64,000 nucleotides of DNA from Salinisphaera sp. (lineage in GTDB: Bacteria > Pseudomonadota > Gammaproteobacteria > Nevskiales > Salinisphaeraceae), in assembly GCA_027858915.1 (NCBI GenBank), contig JAQIBT010000092.1:35947-99946 (forward strand), read 5' to 3'. The notes beneath the pieces were generated by a model. The model did no database searches. It had not been told where the DNA came from and saw nothing but the letters and a program-made list of their open reading frames with translations. Both the position numbers and the translations under genes were made by a program. This document shows, piece after piece, positions 27,526 through 37,152 of this stretch (positions within the stretch are counted from its first letter, which is position 1; every line of letters starts with the position of its first letter).

Positions 27526-28701
27526 TTACTCAGGCTCGCCCTCACCCAACAGGTCCCGGAACTGCGCCGGCAGCTCCTCGCCTTCTACCAGATTGGCGAG
27601 CAGACGCGTGCCGACATCGATGGGGGCAAACACGACATCGGCCCGCGCCAGTTTCAAGCGTCGGATCGCGCGCCGCGAGCTGGCGACGGCCAACACCTTG
27701 AGATCGGGGTTGATGTCCTTGGCGGCCAGACAAATGAAGGCATTCTCGCCGTCGTCGTCATCCGCCGCAATCAACAGCCGTGCTTTTGAAATACCGGCCT
27801 TGTGGAGCACCTTGTCATCACTGGTATCACCGCGGACCGATGGCTGATCGCTCAAGGGCGGCTCTTCGTCGCTATCCACCAGTTGCACGAACGTCAGGCC
27901 GCGCCGCAGTAGTTCGTGTGCGGTGTTGGTAGCCACCAGCCCAGCGCCCATCAGGATCACGTGATTCTTTTCCATTCGCCGCGTGCCTCCAGGCGTGATG
28001 AAGTGGGTGAGATGGCCGGCCAGCGCCGAGCCGGCGATCGACGCCAGCGCAGTGGCAAACACGCTAAGCCCGAACACCCAGAGCGTGATCATGTACCCCT
28101 GGGCAAGCGGGGTCACCGGATGATAGTCACCGTAACCCGTAGTGGTCAGCGTCTCCACCAGAAAATAAAGCGCCGCGGTCAGCGTGGATATCGCTGGATC
28201 GAACTGGCTGCCCAATAGATACAGCCCGAGTGTGCCGTAGGCCAGAACCGAGAAAACACCGACCAGCGACATCAGGCTGTTGCCCAGCATCGTGCGGCGC
28301 TGAAAGTGATGTTTGTAGGCAAACAGAGCGAACAGCACCACGCCCGGTACCACCAGCACGCTGCCGAAATGAAACTTGGCCACGTTGATACCGATCGTGA
28401 TCAGCAACAGCAGCACGGCGAACGTCCAGGCAATGCGGACGCGCCAGAACACCCCGATGCCGGTAGCAATCAACCCACATCCGAACACCACCTGGGCGCC
28501 ACTGCCGAGTACGCCCAGCGATACCTGTTGCCCCAGCTCAGGAAGCGGCGTCCCAGCAACGAAGTGAAACAGGCGGGGCGCCTGAACGCCGGCGATTACG
28601 TTCATCGCACCAGCAAGCACCAGGAACAGCCCGATAGGAATATGCGGCCATAGGGTGCGCCACAGCCGGATCAGAAAACGGTGGATTCGCTTGATCACCA
28701 T
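27526..28701 (-). CDS. Kch-like potassium channel with RCK (TrkA-N) domain
   Basis: A 391-residue membrane protein. About five to six hydrophobic spans in the first 235 residues end with a pore loop and selectivity filter TTTGYGDYHP, flanked by two helices. The C-terminal region (from residue 245, KNHVILMGAGLVATNTAHEL) is a Rossmann-type RCK/TrkA-N domain that would gate the channel by ligand binding. The layout resembles E. coli Kch (417 residues). It is convergent with rsmE (28-base gap) and divergent from the winged-helix gene. Confidence 0.88.
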   Translation of the reverse strand: MVIKRIHRFLIRLWRTLWPHIPIGLFLVLAGAMNVIAGVQAPRLFHFVAGTPLPELGQQVSLGVLGSGAQVVFGCGLIATGIGVFWRVRIAWTFAVLLLLITIGINVAKFHFGSVLVVPGVVLFALFAYKHHFQRRTMLGNSLMSLVGVFSVLAYGTLGLYLLGSQFDPAISTLTAALYFLVETLTTTGYGDYHPVTPLAQGYMITLWVFGLSVFATALASIAGSALAGHLTHFITPGGTRRMEKNHVILMGAGLVATNTAHELLRRGLTFVQLVDSDEEPPLSDQPSVRGDTSDDKVLHKAGISKARLLIAADDDDGENAFICLAAKDINPDLKVLAVASSRRAIRRLKLARADVVFAPIDVGTRLLANLVEGEELPAQFRDLLGEGEPE

Positions 28702-28891
28702 GTCATCCGGCGTGGATACGGCGCTGGGTACCTATTGTCGAGTGGGTGGATCATTGTCTTCGAATCGGGCGGACGCCTTGAGGGTAGCCTGTTTCTGCAA
28801 GCGAGTCGCAATCCGATGCGTCTAAACGGCAACGGACAATGCCGCTGGGCGTTCGTGCTACCGTCAGGGTCGCAGAGGCAGTGGGGTTGTC

Positions 28892-30499
28892 GTGTCTGAA
28901 CGTCTTCAATTCTCCACCTGGAGTTTCGGTCCTGATCTGGTCAACGCGTATCACCGGGAAACCGGCGAGGCAATCCACTTCACGCGCACTGAGCGCGCGT
29001 TATTGCTGGCATTCATCGAGAGCAGCGGCCGGGTACTACAACGAGAACTGCTGCTGGACGTGGTATCCGGCCTCGATTCCGAGGTGGCTGACCGCAGCAT
29101 CGACTTTGTCATCCATCGGCTGCGGCGAAAACTGCAGGATTCCGCGCGTGATCCAAGCTATATCGCGACCCAGTACGGAGAAGGTTATGTCTGGATTGCC
29201 GAGCCGATTTCGATACCGCAGCCCGCAAGCGGCGCATTCGTTGTCGTCGGTCCGTTACGCGGCCTGGGGTTTGCGCCGCGCCTGGCAGACCGCGGCCGCC
29301 AATTTGCCAAAATGCTCACTGACGAAATCGATCGACTTACAGCGCCCGAGAACCGGACTGTACTCGATCGTCATTGCCCAGCACCCGAGACCTTTGACGG
29401 CGAGCCACCACAACTGGCGGTGACGCTCAGTTTTCTGGAAACCAGCGACGGCCGGCTGGAATGTGCGCTGTCGCTGCGCCGCTTTGCGAGCGGCACCATC
29501 ATCAAGATCGACCGCATCATGGTTTGCGACGAAAAGACAGACCGAACCGCAGAGCGTGACCGGGCCGTTCAATTGGCACGCAAGCTCACCGATGCCATCT
29601 GGTTCAGTCTGCATGACGGTCGCGGCAGCGACGCATCGCCCGACGTTGCCCCGTTGTCGATCAGCCTGCACGAGGCATCGGAAAGACTGGTGGGTTCACG
29701 TGAAACCTGGCTCGACGCCGAGCAACGCCTGCGCCTGGCACTCCGCGAGGCGCCAGATGATTATCAGGCAAAGCTCATGCTGGCTTCGGCACTGCACTCT
29801 CGATATGTCCTTTCCGACCCAACCGTGCCGATCGCCTCCGCCGTGCGCCGGCGCGACGAAGCCGAGATCGAAACGCTGGTGACGAGCGCTTTGCCGCATC
29901 TGCAGGATAATGGGATCTACGCGCTGACCGCCGCTAAACTGCTGTATTTCGTCAACAAGACACATCGCAAGCTATCGATGGAGCTGGCTGAATGCGCCTT
30001 TGCTTCCACTACCGCATTCGCCACGGCGTTTGCCCTGCTCGCACAGCTGCACATGTGGGAAGGCCAGATGGACGAAGCCCGGACGCTGTATGAGCAAGGA
30101 CAAGAGCTGGCGACGCGCGGCAGCCACTTCCATTTGTATATCCTTGTTCTGAAGGCGCATGCGCATATGGCCATGGGGTTTGACGGCTCGCCGGCAGCCG
30201 ACGAGATATACAGCGTCAAGCCGGTGACGCGCAGCCAGCTCGCGCTTTTTCTGGCGCCTACGCATCGGATAGATCTGAGCGCAGAAATAACCGCGTTCCT
30301 GAATCATATTGACGAAACTGGCGCGCGTGCCTGTATCCGCCATCTGCACTATATCGCTGCGCGTCATTTTCAATTCGGCACACATCGGAAAAACCTGTTG
30401 CGCCGCCCGGTACGGCTATTACTGGAGCGCTTCGGTAGCCGATTCATACCCGAGGATATACGAGCTGACATACCGAGCGATCTACTGCTGCCTCGCTAG
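28892..30499 (+). CDS. OmpR-type winged-helix regulator with TPR-like C-terminal region
   Basis: A 535-residue protein. Residues about 10-105 form an OmpR/PhoB-type winged helix (FTRTERALLLAFIESSGRVL, then RSIDFVIHRLRRKLQD and YIATQYGEGYVW). There is no receiver domain and no transmembrane helix, so it is neither a classic response regulator nor membrane-bound like CadC. The remaining 400 residues are helical, with TPR-like stretches around residues 280-470 (YQAKLMLASALHSRYVL, FALLAQLHMWEGQMDEARTLY). A soluble one-component regulator is likely; ligand and targets are unknown. The start is a GTG. Confidence 0.75.
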   Translation: MSERLQFSTWSFGPDLVNAYHRETGEAIHFTRTERALLLAFIESSGRVLQRELLLDVVSGLDSEVADRSIDFVIHRLRRKLQDSARDPSYIATQYGEGYVWIAEPISIPQPASGAFVVVGPLRGLGFAPRLADRGRQFAKMLTDEIDRLTAPENRTVLDRHCPAPETFDGEPPQLAVTLSFLETSDGRLECALSLRRFASGTIIKIDRIMVCDEKTDRTAERDRAVQLARKLTDAIWFSLHDGRGSDASPDVAPLSISLHEASERLVGSRETWLDAEQRLRLALREAPDDYQAKLMLASALHSRYVLSDPTVPIASAVRRRDEAEIETLVTSALPHLQDNGIYALTAAKLLYFVNKTHRKLSMELAECAFASTTAFATAFALLAQLHMWEGQMDEARTLYEQGQELATRGSHFHLYILVLKAHAHMAMGFDGSPAADEIYSVKPVTRSQLALFLAPTHRIDLSAEITAFLNHIDETGARACIRHLHYIAARHFQFGTHRKNLLRRPVRLLLERFGSRFIPEDIRADIPSDLLLPR

Positions 30500-30881
30500 G
30501 GCCTTAGAAACCTATGCGGCTGCGAAAATGCCCCATCATCAAAAATTTCCGTGAAATCCGACGATTGAACCCCGGCACGTATTGTTCAAGCCGCCCTGGC
30601 CATGAAGCGCCCTATTGGCTGAAAACGCAGCGGCTCTTGCCATATCCGGTCTACGCTAATAATTCGGCAACAACCTCCCCTTACGATTTGGCTTGGCCAA
30701 CCAGCCGGGAAAGCGAGGGCAGGCTAATGCGTCGTCACTGCGGCTCACCAAACCATCATCTCGAGACACTTGGGCCTTGCTGGGAGCGCGGCTGGTGGAA
30801 TGACGGCGGTTGCTTTTGCGACTCACGGCAGCTCGTCCCATGGATGGCAGTCAGGCACACGTTGAACAGACCGGAGGCACT
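30500..30881. other. Intergenic region, no gene recognised
   Basis: About 380 bases between the winged-helix gene and the diguanylate cyclase. It is slightly AT-richer near 30530-30580. No open frame with an SD, hairpin or repeat was noticed. The last part carries the GGAGG that sets the next start. Confidence 0.4.
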
Positions 30882-32174
30882 GTGAACTTCGATAGCCTGG
30901 CGCCTCAGCTGGCATCACTTGACTCACCGGAGCCGCTACAGACCGAGTGCGATCAGCCGGCAACGGACACAATGTCTGCTGAGGCGACACCCTCATTCGA
31001 GCTGTCGCGGTGGCGCGCGGAGTTCCTTGATCGGCAAACTGAGCGGAATTTCGTGCAGCGGGATTGTCGGCAGTCTACCGCCTATGTGCGCCGCCACATC
31101 CTGCTGACCGGTCTATTCTTCATGCTGTGTGCTGCCAGCCACGCCGCGTCGACGGATTCGATGCCGACCAGCGGAATACTGCTGGCTCTGTGCGGCATCA
31201 CCGTCGTCGTGGTCCTGGGAATGCTCCTGTGGGTCGGCAGGAGGCCGCAGATCATTGCGTCCGGTCTGGCGAGCACCCTCTTCGTTTTATGGCTGATTGC
31301 CGGCTTTGGCGTGATGCTCAAGCTGGAGCCTGAATCACTCGGCACCTATGCGATGGGCCTGGTGTTATTAGTTGCTATCATCTATCTGTTCCTCCCCAAT
31401 CGCTTGCACTGCATGGCAGCGCTTGCCGCCATCGCAACGCTGGAATTTACCCTGACCTTATGGCCTGAGTGGCACCATGCGCCGCTGTTTTTGGATTTTG
31501 CGCTGATGCTGATTGTAGTCAACGCTCTGGGGTACAGTGCAGCACGCCGCCTGGCGGTGACACGCCGCGAACAGTATTGCCTGCTCATACAATCCGAGGC
31601 CGCGCAGCACGACTTGCGCGAGGAAATCCAACGGCGGCGCGCGGCAGAGGCCGAACTGGAGCATCGGGCGACCACCGACTGTCTGACCGGGCTCAAAAGA
31701 CGCTGCGCCTATCTGGAAGCGAGTGCTCAGGAACTGGATCGAGCCGAACGCTACGGACACCCCATGGCATTGATCATGCTCGACGTTGATCATTTCAAGC
31801 ATGTCAACGATCGCTGGGGCCATGCCGCCGGTGACCATGCACTCCAGCGGGTCGCCAATATCGTGCGTGAAGAACTGCGAAGCCACGATATTGCTGGCAG
31901 GCTGGGTGGCGAAGAGTTTGCCATCAATCTGCCCCAGACCGACCTGGTTGCAGCCAAGAAAACCGCCGACCGACTTTGCCAACGGATTGAGCGCGCAAGG
32001 CTGGAACAATGGCCCGACATCACACTATCCGTTACCGTCGGGATCACCATGTTCCAGCCCGGTGACGCCGTGTCTGCAATGCTTTCCCGGGCCGATGCCG
32101 CACTGTATCTGGGCAAGCGTCGTGGTCGCGGCTGCGTGGTCGTGGCGCCCGAGCGTATTTTGGCCAACGCATGA
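30882..32174 (+). CDS. Membrane diguanylate cyclase (GGEEF)
   Basis: A 430-residue protein with six hydrophobic spans (about residues 68-225) forming an integral sensor, a short coiled-coil linker (REEIQRRRAAEAELEHR), and a GGDEF domain with intact GGEEF at about residues 342-346. An RxxD inhibitory site (RSHD) lies five residues before GGEEF, so product inhibition by cyclic di-GMP is expected. The GTG start at 30882 is chosen because GGAGG lies 4 bases upstream; in-frame ATGs further upstream lack an SD. It is convergent with a second GGDEF gene about 220 bases away. Confidence 0.87.
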   Translation: MNFDSLAPQLASLDSPEPLQTECDQPATDTMSAEATPSFELSRWRAEFLDRQTERNFVQRDCRQSTAYVRRHILLTGLFFMLCAASHAASTDSMPTSGILLALCGITVVVVLGMLLWVGRRPQIIASGLASTLFVLWLIAGFGVMLKLEPESLGTYAMGLVLLVAIIYLFLPNRLHCMAALAAIATLEFTLTLWPEWHHAPLFLDFALMLIVVNALGYSAARRLAVTRREQYCLLIQSEAAQHDLREEIQRRRAAEAELEHRATTDCLTGLKRRCAYLEASAQELDRAERYGHPMALIMLDVDHFKHVNDRWGHAAGDHALQRVANIVREELRSHDIAGRLGGEEFAINLPQTDLVAAKKTADRLCQRIERARLEQWPDITLSVTVGITMFQPGDAVSAMLSRADAALYLGKRRGRGCVVVAPERILANA

Positions 32175-32393
32175 ATCGAAGCCGACAATCTCGCTAGACG
32201 AAAGTGGCAGGTCGCCAACCCTGAAATCGATCCGGGCCGATTCAGCACACGCGCTCGGGGACGGCGCAGTGGCCGCAACTCATTGGCAAGACTCGACACG
32301 TGCAAAAATACACAGGCAGCGGAATATCCTGCGGTTTTTCGCTGATCGTTGGCGCCGGCGCGTTCAAAGAAAACCGACGATAGGACGGTCGTC

Positions 32394-33485
32394 TCAAACC
32401 ATTCGAATATTGCGCTTTTGCTCAACGGTACCAACCGATCCGTCAAACAAGGACTCCAACACCAACTGCTCCGAGGCATCGTTGGTGTCGCCACCAGCTC
32501 CTGGCGGGTCGTTATCCAGGAATGATGGCGGCGCACCGGGCTTGGACTTCTGGGCGGCCAATGTCTGCCTATTGATCAGATAATGAAGACTTTGGTTGCG
32601 CCCTTCGGACTTGCAGCGATACAGCGCTGAATCGGCGCAGGAGATCAGTGTCTCTACGTCAATACGAGTGCCGGGCTCGACCGTTGCCACGCCGATGCTC
32701 ACAGTGACGACACCCGCCGTCGACGATTTCTCATGAGGAATAGCCACGAACTGAAGCATGCCGCGCATCGCCTCGGCCATTTGCAAAGCATCGATAGAAT
32801 CGACGTCCAGCAGCACGACCAGAAACTCTTTGCCGCCCAGGCGCACCAGAATATCTGTATCCCGGCGGAACGTGTCTCGCAGGACGTTGGCGATCTCCAA
32901 CAAACAGTCGTCACCCGCTGGATGGCCGTAATAATCGTTATATGCCTTGAAATGGTCGACATCTATCATCAAGGCCGAAACCGGCGCCATACTTCGGCGA
33001 CTCATCGGCAACGCCGTCTCAAGACGCTGATCGAGCAAACGGCGATTGCCCAGGCCGGTCAGAGGATCATTCAGTGTCTGCGCCAGCAGCTTTTCGTTCT
33101 GCTCTCGCAGCGTCGCGAGCATCCGACGAATTTCCTTCGTGAGGATGCCTATCTCATCTTTCCTCCCGCATAGAATCGACGGCGGATCATCGCTCGCCGC
33201 CGCCGTAATCTGTCCTTGCACATACTCAGACAGCTTATGTAACGGTTTGATGACACGACGACGAATCAGATCGAGCGTAACCAGCAACGTTGCGCCGAGC
33301 ACGCAAGCGATGGCCGCAGCGCGCACCCCTGAGCCGATATCACCCAGCAGTCTCAGTGGCCAGACTCCAGACGGCACGGTGAACTGCCAGAGCACGATAC
33401 CGCAAGCGCCGTACAGAACGAACAGCCCGATCGAAAGGCGGAGACGTAGCGAGCGTAGAGCTGGCATATTCCATCGCATGGACAC
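32394..33485 (-). CDS. HAMP-GGDEF protein with variant GGKEF motif
   Basis: A 363-residue protein with two N-terminal transmembrane helices (about residues 15-35 and 52-72) enclosing a very short periplasmic loop. A HAMP-like segment follows (RRRVIKPLHKLSEYVQGQI), then a GGDEF domain with LNDPLTGLGNRRLL and the active-site variant GGKEF. An RxxD site (RDTD) precedes it by five residues. The Lys replacing Asp/Glu in the third position may weaken cyclase activity, although the metal-binding Glu is kept. The C-terminal 50 residues are a polar tail of unknown role. Confidence 0.82.
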   Translation of the reverse strand: MSMRWNMPALRSLRLRLSIGLFVLYGACGIVLWQFTVPSGVWPLRLLGDIGSGVRAAAIACVLGATLLVTLDLIRRRVIKPLHKLSEYVQGQITAAASDDPPSILCGRKDEIGILTKEIRRMLATLREQNEKLLAQTLNDPLTGLGNRRLLDQRLETALPMSRRSMAPVSALMIDVDHFKAYNDYYGHPAGDDCLLEIANVLRDTFRRDTDILVRLGGKEFLVVLLDVDSIDALQMAEAMRGMLQFVAIPHEKSSTAGVVTVSIGVATVEPGTRIDVETLISCADSALYRCKSEGRNQSLHYLINRQTLAAQKSKPGAPPSFLDNDPPGAGGDTNDASEQLVLESLFDGSVGTVEQKRNIRMV

Positions 33486-34117
33486 CTCGGGATATTATTG
33501 TTATCCGGCCGCTCCCGTGAGACGGCGATTCTGATACGCAACTATCGGCCACGGAGTCCCATGCTTTAGAAAAGGCTTGAAAGACGGTATAAAGAGGAAT
33601 TAGCCGCGCGCTATCATTGCCGCAACCCGCACTAGCGCTTGGTTCGCGCCGTCGATCTGGTTTTCGTCGAGGAGGCAATAGGACTCAAGCGATGGTAGCG
33701 AGCAAGGCAAGAGAATGAGCGCAAACGAGTCGGTTTCTGAGGCCAATAGCGGTTCTACCTAACGAAAAAGCGGCTTATTTTCGCCGTTATCTCGTCGGCG
33801 CAGTAGATTGGCCTTGAATCCGACAGCCTCCTGGCAAGAGTTTGTCGGCGTTATTGCCCTGAGCGCGTTGGTAGCGCTTATTCCCGAGCTTGATCCGGCC
33901 GCATGCCGGGTGAGCCGGCGCCCTGGTGCTCAGTATTTGCACTGATAGGCTCAGCCTCGCCGAGATCAGATAATATGCTTTACATGCGCTTTAGGCGGGA
34001 GAGCGCATCGAGACCTTAGTTGTCTATTTGCTCACGGCTACGGTGTTCCATGAGCTGACCAGAGGCGACGTCTTGAAGGGTCGTGTCAATCCCGATCGAT
34101 TCTTTGGGGGCATTGAG
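33486..34117. other. Long intergenic region, no gene recognised
   Basis: About 630 bases between the divergent GGDEF gene and the esterase gene. A short frame at roughly 33811-33950 (starting TTG, ending at a TGA) encodes a hydrophobic peptide with no recognised homology and no SD; it may be the debris of an older gene. Promoters for both flanking genes should lie here. Confidence 0.4.
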
Positions 34118-35860
34118 ATGTTCAGATTTTGGTCACTGTACGCAGCACGCTGCACACGCATGATTCTGCCGGCGCTCTGCATCGGGCTGGTCGTATCGAC
34201 AATCGCACGGGCCCACGAAACAGACCGGCATCATGGATATCACAGCCTGGTTGTGTCCACTGACAAGGGCCGAGTCAAAGGCATCCGCCGAAATGCCATG
34301 CGCGAATTTCTCGGCATGCCCTACGCTGCGCCGCCGGTAGGTCACAATCGCTGGGCGCCGCCCCAGCCAGTGCCTGCCTGGCACGGCGTGCACAAGGCCG
34401 ACACCTTCGCCAGTAACTGTCCGCAAAAGCCTTCTCCGTTCGGCAACCCGAGCACGAGCGAGGATTGTCTCTACCTCAACGTGTTCACGCCCGACGATCG
34501 TGGCGATCATCGCAGGCATGGTGGTGATCGAGATGATCATGGCAAGGGACATCCCCACCATAATCCGCGGCGCCACCCGGGCGAATATCCCGTTATGGTC
34601 TGGCTCCACGGCGGCGCCTTCGTCTATGGCGAAGGCAGTGACTACGATCCTGCGCCGCTGGTGCACAACGGCGTGATCGTCGTGACTATCAATTATCGAT
34701 TGGGAATGCTTGGCTTCTTGAGTACGCCCGGACTCTCGGCCGAGTCACCGGATCATGCCTCCGGCGATTATGGCTTGATGGACCAGCAAGCGGCGCTGCA
34801 GTGGGTTCAACGCAACATCGGGCGCTTTGGCGGCGATCCAAAGAATGTCACCCTCTTTGGCGTCTCGGCGGGTGGCCTGAGCGTGCTGTCGCAGATCGCC
34901 TCTCCCACAGCCCACGGCCTGTTCGACAAGGCGATTGTCGAAAGCGGAAGCTACTCGGCTGCCCTGCCAGGTCTGCAACCCAATCTGACAACGGCCGAAG
35001 CGCGGGGCAGCGTTTTTGCGCAGGCAGTCGGCTGCGCAGCGCAGGACGTCTCCTGTCTGCGAAAGCTGCCCGTATCGACCATCCTGGCCAATCAGGGGGG
35101 CGGGCCGCTTAGCGTTGTACCCAATACCGGCACCGCGATTCTTCCAAATTCGATCACCGACGCGCTATCGACCGGCAGCATCAATCATGTGCCGGTCATC
35201 GAAGGCAGCAATGCCACGGAGTGGCGGTTGTTCACCGCTCTGGCCTATGACCTGACGCCCAAGGGCCCGGTCACCGCCAGTAGCTACCTGCAGGCCATTC
35301 AGGACAGCTTTCATATACCCGAGCCGGTCGCGAGAGTCGTCGCGTCCCGTTATCCGGTATCGGCTTACAACAACGCCGACCTGGCTTTGTCGGCGGCCGG
35401 CACCGCAGCGGCCTTTGCCTGTCCTGCACGCCGGGAAATTGGACTGCTCTCGCAGCGCGTACCTACCTACGCCTACGAGTTTGCCGATCCCGACGCGCCG
35501 CAGATTTTCGTCCCGCCAGTGCCTTCGTTCAAGTACGGCCCCACGCACACATCGGAAATCCAGTACTTTCTCAACTTCACATCCAGTGCAAATTTGTATA
35601 AAAAGCCGTCTTTCACGCCGGATCAACAGCGATTGGCCAAGATCATGACCGACTACTGGACTCAATTCGCTCGTTCGGGCAACCCGAATTCCCGGCTCGG
35701 GGACGCCCCGTTCTGGCCACAGTACAATGATCACCAAAGTTATATATCGCTGGTTCCACCTGTCCCACAAGTAATCTCGGACGATCAATTCGCCGGCGAA
35801 CATCAGTGTGCATTCTGGGACCAGCTCGTGAACCGCCTGTCGGGCGCCGCGCCCGGCTAA
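34118..35860 (+). CDS. Secreted type-B carboxylesterase with His-rich insert
   Basis: A 580-residue alpha/beta hydrolase of the carboxylesterase type B family. A signal peptide covers about residues 1-32 (ILPALCIGLVVSTIARAHE). Landmarks are GMPYAAPPVG, SEDCLYLNVFTP, VMVWLHGGAFVYG (oxyanion hole) and the nucleophile Ser250 in GVSAGGLS. Between the second and third landmarks is a His/Arg/Asp-rich insert of about 33 residues (about residues 125-157) that is unusual. ATG 34118 is chosen, with GGGGG 6 bases ahead; the frame runs to 34028. Substrate unknown; it should hydrolyse esters in the periplasm or outside the cell. Confidence 0.88.
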   Translation: MFRFWSLYAARCTRMILPALCIGLVVSTIARAHETDRHHGYHSLVVSTDKGRVKGIRRNAMREFLGMPYAAPPVGHNRWAPPQPVPAWHGVHKADTFASNCPQKPSPFGNPSTSEDCLYLNVFTPDDRGDHRRHGGDRDDHGKGHPHHNPRRHPGEYPVMVWLHGGAFVYGEGSDYDPAPLVHNGVIVVTINYRLGMLGFLSTPGLSAESPDHASGDYGLMDQQAALQWVQRNIGRFGGDPKNVTLFGVSAGGLSVLSQIASPTAHGLFDKAIVESGSYSAALPGLQPNLTTAEARGSVFAQAVGCAAQDVSCLRKLPVSTILANQGGGPLSVVPNTGTAILPNSITDALSTGSINHVPVIEGSNATEWRLFTALAYDLTPKGPVTASSYLQAIQDSFHIPEPVARVVASRYPVSAYNNADLALSAAGTAAAFACPARREIGLLSQRVPTYAYEFADPDAPQIFVPPVPSFKYGPTHTSEIQYFLNFTSSANLYKKPSFTPDQQRLAKIMTDYWTQFARSGNPNSRLGDAPFWPQYNDHQSYISLVPPVPQVISDDQFAGEHQCAFWDQLVNRLSGAAPG

Positions 35861-36198
35861 GAGCCAGTTCCCGGCGCGGTGAAGCTGGGGCGGTCCAATG
35901 ATCCGGTTGATGCGCGAACCGGACGGCCAAGGTCGGAAATCGCACAGGATGCGCACGAAAGAGCAGATTCGGTCACAGGAGCCGATCGACCTGCCTAGCC
36001 ATCACGCGAGGCACCCCGGATGCGTCGGTTCTGGACGCGCGTGCTTGTCGGCGGCGAATGCCTCGAATAGTTCGCTATCTCGACTGAATCGAACCAGTCG
36101 CTCGTCAACGGCTCTATCGGGGCGCTGCCTTGCCCATGCGATATCATGCCGCTCGACCAGACATATTATGTGCCGATCCCCGGCACGAAGGAGCCCGC
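35861..36198. other. Intergenic region, no gene recognised
   Basis: About 338 bases between the esterase and gshB. Small frames are present but lack an SD and any family resemblance. The gshB SD (AAGGAG) lies at its right end. No terminator hairpin was seen. Confidence 0.35.
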
Positions 36199-37152
36199 AT
36201 GGCCTACCGGCTTGGCGTTGTGATGGATCCGATCGAGGACATCACACCCTATAAGGACACGACACTGGCCCTGCTGCTGGAAGCCCAGCAGCGCGGCTAC
36301 GAAATTCATTACTTCACAATGTCCGATCTGTTCGTATCGGCCGGCGCCGGCTACGCACACAGCCGCAGGCTGACCGTTGCCGACGATAATCAGCACTGGT
36401 TCGAGTACGCCAGCGAATCCACAGTACTGCCGCTGTCGGAACTCGACGTCATTCTGATGCGCAAGGACCCGCCGTTCGATACCGAATACATCTACGCGAC
36501 CTATATCCTGGAGTTGGCCGAGAATCAGGGCACGCTGGTGGTCAATCGCTGCGCTGCGCTGCGCGACGTCAACGAGAAGATGGCCATCAATCGTTTTGCT
36601 CATCTCTGCGGGCCGACGCTCGTGGCACGGCGTGCGGCGGATTTCAAACGATTCATTGCCGAACACAAGGATGTCGTCCTCAAACCGCTGGACGGCATGG
36701 GCGGCGCACGTATCTTCCGTGTCGTGCAAGGCAACGACAACACCAGCGTTATTCTCGAAGTGCTGACCGAGCACGGGACGAACTACGCCATGGCCCAGGC
36801 GTATCTGCCCGAGATCAAGGACGGCGACAAGCGCGTGTTGCTGGTCGACGGCGAAACCGTCGGCTACGCCTTGGCGCGAGTACCCGCCGAGGGCGAATTG
36901 CGCGGCAACCTCGCTGCTGGTGGCCGCGGTGTCGGGCGCAAACTGACCGACAGCGACAAGGCGATCGCAGCAGAGGTCGGCCCCTACGTTCGCGACAAGG
37001 GCCTGCTGTTCGTAGGCCTTGACGTGATCGGCGACAAGCTCACCGAGATCAATGTCACCAGCCCCACGTGCGTGCGCGAACTCGACCAGCAGTTCGGTAT
37101 CAATATTGCTGAGAAACTGTTCGTTGCGATCGAAAAACGTCTGCCTCGATGA
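36199..37152 (+). CDS. gshB: Glutathione synthetase
   Basis: A 317-residue ATP-grasp enzyme that joins gamma-glutamylcysteine and glycine. Conserved elements are the N-terminal VVMDPIEDITPYKDTTLALLL, the MRKDPPFDTEYIYATYILE segment, LKPLDGMGGARIFRV for ATP binding, and INVTSPTCVRELDQQFG near the C terminus. ATG 36199 has AAGGAG 7 bases upstream and matches the E. coli start. It overlaps by four bases the start of the decayed glucose dehydrogenase. gshA is not in the window. Confidence 0.96.
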   Translation: MAYRLGVVMDPIEDITPYKDTTLALLLEAQQRGYEIHYFTMSDLFVSAGAGYAHSRRLTVADDNQHWFEYASESTVLPLSELDVILMRKDPPFDTEYIYATYILELAENQGTLVVNRCAALRDVNEKMAINRFAHLCGPTLVARRAADFKRFIAEHKDVVLKPLDGMGGARIFRVVQGNDNTSVILEVLTEHGTNYAMAQAYLPEIKDGDKRVLLVDGETVGYALARVPAEGELRGNLAAGGRGVGRKLTDSDKAIAAEVGPYVRDKGLLFVGLDVIGDKLTEINVTSPTCVRELDQQFGINIAEKLFVAIEKRLPR

